Assembly: GCF_002159845.1 (NCBI RefSeq) | Contig: NZ_NFJK01000007.1 | Span: 1 to 64,000, forward strand | Direction: 5' to 3' | From: Anaeromassilibacillus sp. An250 | GTDB taxonomy: Bacteria > Bacillota > Clostridia > Oscillospirales > Acutalibacteraceae | Length of the DNA stretch: 64,000 bases | In this document: one piece after another, positions 57,209 through 64,000 of the stretch | How the letters are laid out: each line of letters opens with the position of its first letter | How positions within the stretch are numbered: position 1 is the stretch's first letter | Made by a program: the position numbers and the translations under genes | Notes under the pieces: model-generated | Seen by the model: the letters and a program-made list of their open reading frames with translations, nothing else | What the model was told of the DNA's origin: nothing | The model's database searches: none

Positions 57209-58360
57209 GTGGTTTCATTGAAACAAAAAGAACGGGTTTGCCTCTCCATCTGTGAGACCTATGCGTTTGAAGAGGTCCGTGCAGCCCTGCGGGCGCAATT
57301 GGACGCGCTGCATGTGGAGGAGCTTTTGTTTCCCGGATGCCGCGTGGTCATAAAGCCCAACCTGGTGATCCGTTCCAAGCCGGAAGAAGGTGCGATTACC
57401 CATCCGGCCGTGGTGGCAGCTGTGGCGGTGGAGCTTTTGGAGCGCGGCGCAGGGCATGTGACCGTGGCAGAAAGCCCCGGAGGGCCTTATACGCCGCCGC
57501 TTCTGCGAGCGATCTACGAGGCAGGCGGATATACGGAGCTGGCCCAAACATATGGATTTTCCTTGAATTTTGATTGTTCCTATGGATCGCTCGAGGCGCC
57601 GCAGGGCCAGCGCTGTAAGCGGTTTGACGTCATCCAGCCGGTTTTGGAGGCGGATCTCCTGGTGGACATCGCTAAGCTAAAAACACATGGAATGATGGGG
57701 TTGAGCGCGGCGGTCAAGAATTTGTTCGGCTGCGTCCCCGGTTTGATGAAACCGGAGCTGCACTGCCGTTTCCCGGAGCGTGAGGCGTTCGGGGAGATGG
57801 TAGCAGACCTGTGTTGCGCCTTGAAGCCCGCGCTCTGTGTGGTGGATGGCATCGTGGGGATGGAGGGTAACGGCCCCACCGGCGGGAAACCGCGGCTTGT
57901 GGGCGCGTTGGCCTCTTCGCGGGACCCGTTTGCGCTGGATATGGTTTGCGCGTCGTTGATCCATCAGAACCCCGTGCATGTGCCATACCTCCGCGCGGGG
58001 ATGAAGCGTGGGGTGTGCCCGGAGAGCTTGGACGGGCTTTCCCTTTGGGGCGTGCCGGTACAATCGTTGGCAGTTTCCGACTTTATTCAACCGGAATCGT
58101 GCAGTGTGAATTTTTTGGATTGGCTTCCGAAGTTTTTACGCCCTTTGGCGGAAAAGGTGGCCACGCCGGTTCCACGCATTCAGACGAATCACTGTGTCGG
58201 ATGTGGAAAATGTGCGGAAAGCTGCCCGCAGCACACCATCCGGATCGCCGGCGGCCACGCCGTGATCGACTACCGGAAATGCATCCGGTGCTACTGCTGT
58301 CATGAAATGTGTCCGAAGCACGTGATCGACATCAAGCGCTTCCGGCTATTTCGCTTTTGA
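57209..58360 (+). CDS. DUF362 protein with two [4Fe-4S] clusters
   Basis: 383 residues from GTG 57209 behind GAGGAGCG. Residues about 20-300 are the DUF362 domain (VVIKPNLV, AESPGGPYTPPLLRAIYEAG, KLKTHGMMGLSAAVKNLFG, VVDGIVGMEGNGPTGG). The C-terminal 60 residues hold two ferredoxin motifs, CVGCGKCAESCP and CIRCYCCHEMCP. DUF362 proteins are thought to be iron-sulfur redox or chaperone-like proteins, but no activity is proven. The gene lies between an aminotransferase and ispE. Confidence 0.9.
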   Translation: MVSLKQKERVCLSICETYAFEEVRAALRAQLDALHVEELLFPGCRVVIKPNLVIRSKPEEGAITHPAVVAAVAVELLERGAGHVTVAESPGGPYTPPLLRAIYEAGGYTELAQTYGFSLNFDCSYGSLEAPQGQRCKRFDVIQPVLEADLLVDIAKLKTHGMMGLSAAVKNLFGCVPGLMKPELHCRFPEREAFGEMVADLCCALKPALCVVDGIVGMEGNGPTGGKPRLVGALASSRDPFALDMVCASLIHQNPVHVPYLRAGMKRGVCPESLDGLSLWGVPVQSLAVSDFIQPESCSVNFLDWLPKFLRPLAEKVATPVPRIQTNHCVGCGKCAESCPQHTIRIAGGHAVIDYRKCIRCYCCHEMCPKHVIDIKRFRLFRF

Positions 58361-58437
58361 CACAAATACAGAAGATACAAAACATGGGGATTGCTGTGCC
58401 GCGCATGGCGGTCCCGATTTTATTGTGGGGGATGGTC

Positions 58438-59301
58438 ATGCGGATCAAGGCGTATGCAAAAATCAACCTGGCGTTAGACATCACAGGCAGGCGGGAAGAC
58501 GGCTACCACCTCTTGGACATGGTGATGCACACGATTTCCCTATGCGACATCCTCACCCTGCGGCAGGGGGGCGATGGGCTTTCCGTGACCTGCGGGCGGA
58601 CGGATGTGCCGTGCGGAGAGGAAAACACGGTGTACCGTGCAGCGGAGGCGTTCTTCCGGGTGATCGGGCAGCGGCCGAATCTTTCGATCGAGATCGAAAA
58701 GCGGATTCCCTCCCAGGCAGGTTTGGCCGGTGGAAGCGCAGATGCGGCCGCTGCTCTGCATGCGCTCAATCGGATGTACCGCGCGGAATTGCCGCTCGAA
58801 ACGCTTTGTGAAATCGGCCTTACGGTTGGTGCGGATGTACCCTTCTGCGTGTGGGGCGGTTCCGCGCGGGTCCAGGGGATTGGAGAGCGGCTGGAGCGCG
58901 CCCCACTGCTTCCAGGCGGTTGGTTGGTGGTCTGTAAGCCGCCGGTCGGGGTCAATACAAAGGAGGCGTACCGGTTGGCGGACGCCCAGGGGGGAAGTTC
59001 CGCATCGCGCCATGCGGCCAAGGTGATGGAAGCGCTTTCGCGGGGAAACCTTGCGGAGGTCGGCGCATCCTTGGGAAACGCCTTTGAAGATATTTTACAG
59101 CTGCCGGAGGTCGAAACCATCAAGGCCGGGATGCGCGGGTGCGGTGCGCAAGGGGCCTGCATGACCGGGAGCGGCTCGGCGGTCTATGGGCTGTTCGATC
59201 GGGAAGAACCGGCAGTAGCATGTAAGGAGCGGCTACAAGGCCGGTACCCCGAGACCTTTGTCTGCCTGCCAATATCTACGTCCGTGGATGTTTTGGAATA
59301 G
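58438..59301 (+). CDS. ispE: 4-diphosphocytidyl-2-C-methyl-D-erythritol kinase
   Basis: 287 residues from ATG 58438; an in-frame ATG at 58309 overlaps the previous gene and lacks a ribosome-binding site. It has AYAKINLALDITGRREDGYH at the start (K8), the GHMP loop at residues 91-105 (PSQAGLAGGSADAAA), D133 (GADVPF) and MTGSGSAVYGLF near the end. The enzyme phosphorylates CDP-methylerythritol in the MEP isoprenoid pathway. Length matches the usual 280-300. Confidence 0.95.
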   Translation: MRIKAYAKINLALDITGRREDGYHLLDMVMHTISLCDILTLRQGGDGLSVTCGRTDVPCGEENTVYRAAEAFFRVIGQRPNLSIEIEKRIPSQAGLAGGSADAAAALHALNRMYRAELPLETLCEIGLTVGADVPFCVWGGSARVQGIGERLERAPLLPGGWLVVCKPPVGVNTKEAYRLADAQGGSSASRHAAKVMEALSRGNLAEVGASLGNAFEDILQLPEVETIKAGMRGCGAQGACMTGSGSAVYGLFDREEPAVACKERLQGRYPETFVCLPISTSVDVLE

Positions 59302-59366
59302 GCCGGACTGCCAGGAAGCTTGCGTTTCCTATGGGGCAACGCACAAAAATTTTGCTTGACATGAAA

Positions 59367-59401
59367 GAATCCCCCATACCAAAACATGGTATGGGGGATT
59401 C
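59367..59401 (+). terminator. bidirectional terminator after ispE
   Basis: Fifteen-base arms (GAATCCCCCATACCA and its complement) with a 5-base loop; GATTTCATTTT follows on the plus strand and TTTC on the minus strand. It ends ispE and the convergent gene at 59417. Confidence 0.85.
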
Positions 59402-59416
59402 GATTTCATTTTCCGC

Positions 59417-60070
59417 TCAGGCAATCGCCAGAACAAAGGACAGCACAAAATTGAGAATCCAAATAGCAGCACCGATCACGAGGCCGATGATACCGGTGAC
59501 GAAACCTGCCGAGGCCAGCCCTTTTGCGGTGCTCTGTTTGCCGACCCTGCCGGTGGAAATGGCAATGATGCCGAGAATCACGCCAATCAAGGGAATAAAC
59601 AGGGACGTAAGGATGCTGAGGATACCCGTCACAAGGGAAATGGTCGCCTTGTTGGTGGGGTTATGTACGGCCACTGGGACGGGAGCGGGTGTGGGGGATT
59701 CCTTTGCGAAGGAATCTGCTGCGGTTGCCCCTGTGGGAATCGGTGCTTGCGTCGCAGGAATCTCTTGCGCGAGAAGCTGCACAAGGGTTTGCACCCGGCT
59801 GTTCAGTTCGCTTTTCGGCAGCGCGCCGTAAAAACCGGTTACGCCGTGCTCGCCAAAGGATTTGATCCAGGCTTCCAAATGCACGTTTCCCTGCCCGTAC
59901 TGCAATTTGATGAACTGGGGAGCGGAGACGGCCCCCACCCCTTTTTTCCACACAGTTTCGCCCTTATAGACCGTCTGACGAAACCCTTCCTTCGTGAGAA
60001 AATCTTCCGCAATGAATTTGATCAGATCGTCCGGCTTGTTGATGGTGTAATCTGCAATATATCTGGACAT
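59417..60070 (-). CDS. membrane protein with DUF4190-like C-terminus
   Basis: 217 residues from ATG 60070 behind GGAGGAAG; the longer frame from 60142 lacks a ribosome-binding site. The first 110 residues are a soluble alpha/beta part (YIADYTINKPDDLIKFIAED, TVYKGETVWKKGVG, FIKLQYGQGNVHLEAWIKSF). A Pro/Ala-rich linker leads to two or three hydrophobic helices with SILTSLFIPLIGVILGIIAI and GFVTGIIGLVIGAAIWILNF, the DUF4190-like pattern. A membrane-anchored protein of unknown function. Confidence 0.7.
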   Translation of the reverse strand: MSRYIADYTINKPDDLIKFIAEDFLTKEGFRQTVYKGETVWKKGVGAVSAPQFIKLQYGQGNVHLEAWIKSFGEHGVTGFYGALPKSELNSRVQTLVQLLAQEIPATQAPIPTGATAADSFAKESPTPAPVPVAVHNPTNKATISLVTGILSILTSLFIPLIGVILGIIAISTGRVGKQSTAKGLASAGFVTGIIGLVIGAAIWILNFVLSFVLAIA

Positions 60071-60167
60071 GTTCTTCCTCCTTCGTTTCTTCATTTGCAT
60101 CATAACGGAACATCGGGATTTTGTCAAACTGTTTAGGGGCATATTTCCCGTTTCTTTGGAAGGCGAT

Positions 60168-60195
60168 GTATAATTTCAAAAATATGGGCAATACT
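60168..60195 (+). promoter_or_regulatory. sigma-F-like forespore promoter for spoIIR
   Basis: GTATA (60168-60172) and GGCAATACT (60187-60195) are separated by 14 bases. The first matches the sigma-F -35 (GYWTA) and the second the sigma-F -10 (GGNNANAHT). The start codon is about 30 bases downstream. spoIIR is controlled by sigma-F in Bacillus subtilis, so the match is expected and informative. Confidence 0.6.
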
Positions 60196-60225
60196 CCCGG
60201 CATCCAACAGAAAGAGGGACTTGCC

Positions 60226-60828
60226 ATGAAAGTGTTCGAAAAGTCGATCTGCCTTGCAATGATATTGGCCGTGCTGTTTTCCTTCACCGGGTTTGCAGCG
60301 CAGTGCGAGGATATTCCGGAGCACGTCCTGCGTCTGCATGTCCTGGCAAACTCCGATTCGCAGGAGGACCAAACGTTAAAATTGCAGGTGCGCGACCGCA
60401 TTTTGCAGGAGAGCGCGGGGATGCTCGACGGGGTGCGCAACAAGGAAGAGGCTGAACAGCGCATCCGGGAAACGCTCCCAGCGTTGCAGCGCGCCGCCGA
60501 AGACGAAATCGAACAGCGCGGCTATACCTATCCGGTTACCGTGGAGCTGGAACAAACCTACTTCCCCACCAGAGAATATGAGCAGGTGACCCTGCCTGCC
60601 GGCACCTATGAGGCCCTTCGGGTGTGCATCGGCGCGGCAGAGGGGCACAACTGGTGGTGTGTGATCTTCCCGCCGATGTGCCTTCCGGCGGCAGAAGAGC
60701 CGCAGGAGCTTGCAGATGTGCTGGACGCCCAACAGCTTCAGATTGTGGAGGGGCAGAACCGGTATGTGATTAAATTTAAAGCGTTGGAATATTATGAGCA
60801 GATCAAAGCGTGGCTGGCTGGTTTGTAA
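60226..60828 (+). CDS. spoIIR: stage II sporulation protein R
   Basis: 200 residues from ATG 60226; a longer frame from 60121 would include the sigma-F promoter and is rejected. An N-terminal signal-anchor (SICLAMILAVLFSFTGFAAQ) is followed by family phrases VLRLHVLANSDSQEDQTLKL, QTYFPTREYEQVTLPAG and NWWCVIFPPMCLP. SpoIIR is secreted from the forespore and activates SpoIIGA to process pro-sigma-E in the mother cell. It shows that the organism forms spores. Confidence 0.94.
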   Translation: MKVFEKSICLAMILAVLFSFTGFAAQCEDIPEHVLRLHVLANSDSQEDQTLKLQVRDRILQESAGMLDGVRNKEEAEQRIRETLPALQRAAEDEIEQRGYTYPVTVELEQTYFPTREYEQVTLPAGTYEALRVCIGAAEGHNWWCVIFPPMCLPAAEEPQELADVLDAQQLQIVEGQNRYVIKFKALEYYEQIKAWLAGL

Positions 60829-60844
60829 GAGCCATATGCATGAG

Positions 60845-60873
60845 AAGGAACCCGGTGATGGGTTCCTTTTTTT
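60845..60873 (+). terminator. terminator after spoIIR
   Basis: AAGGAACCC and GGGTTCCTT (60845-60853, 60860-60868) with a six-base loop and T7 behind. It lies about 17 bases after the spoIIR stop and before the addB promoter (TATAAT at 60906-60911). Confidence 0.88.
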
Positions 60874-60942
60874 ATATTTCGAATTATTTGTAGCCGGGAA
60901 CACCGTATAATGGGGAGGAACGAACGATCGGAGGGGTTCATT

Positions 60943-63900
60943 TTGCTACATTTACTTCTTGGCCGTGCGGGAAGCGGAAAAACGGTACGCCTGCGCAATC
61001 TGCTCAAGGAAACGCCGGTGGAACAGCAGCCGGTTTTGCTGGTCCCAGAGCAGGGGTCCTTCCAAAATGAACGCGCGATGCTGCGCCTATTGGGGCCAAA
61101 GGAAGCCCAGCGGGTTTGGGTCTTTAGCTTTTCGCGCCTCGCGGATTTTGCTTTCCACCGGTTTGGAGGGTCGGCCGGCCGGCGCTTGGACGACGGCGGC
61201 CGCAGCATTTTTATGAGTCTGGCACTCGAGCAGGTGAAGGACCAGTTGGACTTCTACCACAAGAGCGCGGAGGATGCGGAGCTGGTCCGGCTGCTGTTGG
61301 CACAGGAGGCGGAACTCAAGATGTGTGGCATCCGGCCGTCCGATCTTTTGGAGGCGGTGGAAACGCCGTCGGACCAGCCGTTGTCCAGCACTTTGCAGCA
61401 GAAGGCCCGGGAGCTTTCCTTGATTTTGGAGGCTTACGATGCGCTGGTAGCGCAGAGCTACGTGGACCCGCTGGACGACCTGACGCGGCTGAAAGCGCTT
61501 TTGGAGCAACATACCCTTTTTAAAGGCTGCGTGGTAGCGCTCGACTCCTTCCAAAGCTTTACGGTGCAGGAATACCAGATCATCGCCGCCATGCTGGAAC
61601 AGGCGGACGAGGTGTATGTGTCCCTCTGCACGGACCAGCTGGACGACCCCGAGCGCGGCATGGGGTTGTTTTCCCTGGTGCGCCATACGGGGAACACCCT
61701 CATCCGGATGGCCAAGGAGCGCGGGGTGCGTGTTGCTGCGCCGGAGGTGTTGGAGCCGGGGAAACGGTTTCACGCCAAGGGCCTTTCTGCTTTGGAGGCG
61801 GGCTCTTTTCGGACGGCCCACGGCGCCCCGCAGCCTGCGCAGGGGGTGACCCTCTATGAAGCGAAAGACCTATACGACGAGGCAGAGACCGCTGCGGCTG
61901 CGATCCGGCATCTGGTGATGGAAAATGGCTACCGCTACCGGGATTTTGCCGTGATCGCCCGCACGCCGGACCAATACCGGGGGATATTGGATGTGGCTTT
62001 GGAGCATCGGGACATCCCCTACTTTATGGATAAGCCCCAGGCGGTGGATGCGGAGCCCCTGATGCGGTTGGTGCTTTCTGCATTTCAGGTGGTGCGCTCC
62101 GGGTTTGCCTCTGGCGATGTGTTTGCCTACTTGAAGACGGGTTTGGCCGGCTTTTCCACGGAACAGATTTCCGCGTTGGAAAATTATACCTACTTATGGA
62201 ATCTGTCCGGCCGGAAGTGGAAAGAAGCATGGGCGGACCATCCACGTGGATTTGTGGAGGAATGGACGGAGCGGGACCGCGAGCAGCTGGAAGCGCTGAA
62301 TGAGAGCCGCAGTGCGGTGGTAGAGCCTTTATCCCGGTTTGCCCAGCGGGTGGCGGAGGCCGACGGCGAAGAGATGGCGTTGGCGGTGTACCGCCTGTTG
62401 GAGGACGTCCAGGCGGCGGAACATCTAAAAGAATTGGCGGCACGGCTGGCGGCGGACGGAAGGCCGGAGCTGGCGGAACGGCAGCTGCGCCTGTGGGATG
62501 TGCTGATGGCGATCCTCGACCAGAGCGCCCTGGTGCTCAAGGGATGCCGTCTGCGCCACACGCGGTATGCAGAGCTCCTGCGTCTGGTGATCTTGGCGAA
62601 CGACATTGCCAGCATTCCGGAGGGCCTGGACGAAGTGACCGTCGGCGCTGCGGACCGTATCCGCGCGGAGGAACCGAAGGTGGTCTTCCTGCTTGGGGCG
62701 GCGCAGGGCGATTTCCCGCTCTCTCCGAGCTCCCATTGTGTGTTCAGCGATGGGGAACGCCGGGAGTTGATCGCGCTCGGCCTGCCGCTGAACGATACGC
62801 TGGAGGGCGTTGCCGTGCAGGAACGCTTCCTTGCCTATGCGGCAATGAGCGCCGCTTCGGAGCGATTGTACATCAGCTTTGCCGCGGCCGGTCCGGAGGG
62901 CGAGCCAAAGCGCGCCTCTGCGATTGTCACGGAGACACTGTCCATTTTGCAGGGAGTGCCTGTTTATACCCCGTACAGCCTGCCACAGACCTGGACGGCA
63001 AACGCCGCGCAGCCCGCCTTTGCGCTGGCCGCACAGCAATGGCAGCGGAATACGCCGCTTTCCGCAACGATGAAGCAGCTCTTTGCGGAGCGGCCCGGCT
63101 ATGCGGCGCGCACCGCTGCGGTGGACCGAGCGGCTCGGAAAGGTGCTGCCGGTTTCCAGGACGAGGAGAAAGCGCGGAAGCTCTTTGGCGCAAATATGCA
63201 TGTATCCGCAACGCAAATTGAGACATTTTACCTCTGCCGGTTTCAATACTTTTGCCGTTATGGGCTGCGCGCCAAGGAGCGCCGCACCGCGGAGATGGAT
63301 GCATTGGAATACGGGAGCCTGATGCACTACCTTTTGGAGCACATCTTCCGCGAGACGGGCGCGCAGGAATTGCACGCCATGGGCCAACAGGATCTCAAAG
63401 CGGAGATCGACCGCCTGTTGGAGCAATATATGGAGACGCATCTCGGCGGATCGCGCAATAAGTCGCCGCGTTTTGCGTATCTGTTTGCACGGCTGTCCGA
63501 GTCCGCGCTGGTGATCATTGCGCACATAGCGGAGGAACTCTGCCAGAGCGAATTTGCGCCCGTGGACTTCGAACTGCCCGTCGGCGAGGACGGGGTGCCC
63601 GCTCTGTCGATCCCTCTGCCGGACGGCGGGCGGGTGTCCATCGACGGGAAGGTGGACCGCGTGGACCTGCTCCAACGGGACGGGGTCCAGTATTTGCGCG
63701 TGGTGGATTACAAGACCGGCAAGAAGGAATTCAAGCTGTCGGATGTGATCTATGGCGTCAACATGCAAATGCTCATCTATTTGGCGACCTTGAGCGAAAA
63801 CGCGGAAGCGCGCTATGGCGGCAATCTGGCGCCGGCGGGGATTCTTTATGTGCCCGCCTCGAGGCCCAATCTCTCCGTGGCGCGCGGCACGTCCAAGGAA

Positions 63901-64000
63901 AAGGTGCGGCAGGAAGAAACCAAAAAACTGCGCATGAACGGCCTATTGATCGACGACCCAGACATTCTCCACGCGATGGAACCCGACGGCGCGGGGACAT
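60943..64000 (+). CDS. addB: ATP-dependent helicase/nuclease subunit AddB (partial)
   Basis: Starts at TTG 60943 behind CGGAGGGG and stays open to the right edge (1,019 residues seen; the usual AddB has about 1,150). P-loop residues 7-14 (GRAGSGKT), followed by LLVPEQGSF and VALDSFQSFTVQEYQI. The last third holds the RecB-type nuclease motifs LEYGSLMHYLLEHIF, SIDGKVDRVDLL and VVDYKTGKKEF. The first iron-sulfur cysteines (FYLCRFQYFCRYG) are visible. AddAB processes DNA ends for RecA repair. The addA partner should follow to the right. Confidence 0.95.
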   Translation, partial: MLHLLLGRAGSGKTVRLRNLLKETPVEQQPVLLVPEQGSFQNERAMLRLLGPKEAQRVWVFSFSRLADFAFHRFGGSAGRRLDDGGRSIFMSLALEQVKDQLDFYHKSAEDAELVRLLLAQEAELKMCGIRPSDLLEAVETPSDQPLSSTLQQKARELSLILEAYDALVAQSYVDPLDDLTRLKALLEQHTLFKGCVVALDSFQSFTVQEYQIIAAMLEQADEVYVSLCTDQLDDPERGMGLFSLVRHTGNTLIRMAKERGVRVAAPEVLEPGKRFHAKGLSALEAGSFRTAHGAPQPAQGVTLYEAKDLYDEAETAAAAIRHLVMENGYRYRDFAVIARTPDQYRGILDVALEHRDIPYFMDKPQAVDAEPLMRLVLSAFQVVRSGFASGDVFAYLKTGLAGFSTEQISALENYTYLWNLSGRKWKEAWADHPRGFVEEWTERDREQLEALNESRSAVVEPLSRFAQRVAEADGEEMALAVYRLLEDVQAAEHLKELAARLAADGRPELAERQLRLWDVLMAILDQSALVLKGCRLRHTRYAELLRLVILANDIASIPEGLDEVTVGAADRIRAEEPKVVFLLGAAQGDFPLSPSSHCVFSDGERRELIALGLPLNDTLEGVAVQERFLAYAAMSAASERLYISFAAAGPEGEPKRASAIVTETLSILQGVPVYTPYSLPQTWTANAAQPAFALAAQQWQRNTPLSATMKQLFAERPGYAARTAAVDRAARKGAAGFQDEEKARKLFGANMHVSATQIETFYLCRFQYFCRYGLRAKERRTAEMDALEYGSLMHYLLEHIFRETGAQELHAMGQQDLKAEIDRLLEQYMETHLGGSRNKSPRFAYLFARLSESALVIIAHIAEELCQSEFAPVDFELPVGEDGVPALSIPLPDGGRVSIDGKVDRVDLLQRDGVQYLRVVDYKTGKKEFKLSDVIYGVNMQMLIYLATLSENAEARYGGNLAPAGILYVPASRPNLSVARGTSKEKVRQEETKKLRMNGLLIDDPDILHAMEPDGAGT

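Noticed and set aside
1-64000. Toxin-antitoxin, restriction-modification or classical defence operons
   Set aside because: I looked for methylase, nuclease, Abi and TA signatures on both strands and saw none that I could support; the only defence-related hint is the solitary repeat.

Overview
The window comes from a spore-forming, Gram-positive anaerobe of the class Clostridia, most likely an Oscillospiraceae/Ruminococcaceae-type gut bacterium. The signs are a moderately GC-rich chromosome, SpoIIR, a SpoIIM-family protein, AddB, a bacterial V/A-type ATPase operon, the TmcAL/acetate kinase pair, a PFL/ACT pair and a mucin-type fucosidase. I worked by eye from the sequence, so family names are recognition calls and not database results.

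Positions 1 to about 21,900 are the late half of a prophage with a long non-contractile tail. The order is an ArpU/DUF1492-like late regulator, a highly folded RNA-like stretch, terminase (terS, terL), SPP1-type portal and minor capsid protein, gp20 scaffold, major capsid protein, connector and minor capsid proteins, major tail protein, two tail chaperones, then (after an inserted accessory island) the tape measure, baseplate and fibre proteins, an amidase endolysin, XhlA-like and holin proteins and a 53-residue NrdD-like protein. Integrase, lysogeny and replication genes lie left of the window. The right end is marked by a 26-base copy of a tRNA 3' end (probably tRNA-Leu, ending in CCA) at 21,873-21,898, followed by a tRNA-type terminator. 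The island at 10,446-13,061 lies between the second tail chaperone and the tape measure. It holds an opposite-strand zinc-ribbon/membrane/DUF4352 gene, a ribbon-helix-helix regulator with palindromic operators, a folded leader, two small unknown proteins, a BRO/KilAC antirepressor, and a lone sequence that strongly resembles a type I-C CRISPR repeat followed by a terminator. Similar terminators in inverted orientation bound the island.

Positions 22,000 to 33,600 hold an XRE regulator, a 1,778-residue secreted GH29 fucosidase with many accessory domains, a SEDS protein (RodA/FtsW/SpoVE), a VanSR-like two-component system and a SpoIIM-family membrane protein. From 33,700 to 43,000 lie one-carbon, tRNA-modification and salvage genes: fhs, tsaE-tsaB, a secreted transglutaminase-like protein, rpiB, upp, a mutarotase-like orphan, tmcAL and ackA. 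The fucosidase, the transglutaminase-like protein (twice) and the phage endolysin share an unnamed C-terminal module of about 85 residues.

Positions 43,200 to 52,200 are a nine-gene minus-strand V/A-ATPase operon (H-C-I-K-F-E-A-B-D) with a clear promoter, a folded leader and a terminator. After it come a PFL-family (DUF711) gene with its ACT partner, a PHP phosphoesterase, an Lrp regulator with an aminotransferase, a DUF362 ferredoxin-like protein, ispE, a small membrane protein, spoIIR behind a sigma-F-like promoter, and the first 3 kb of addB, which runs off the right edge.
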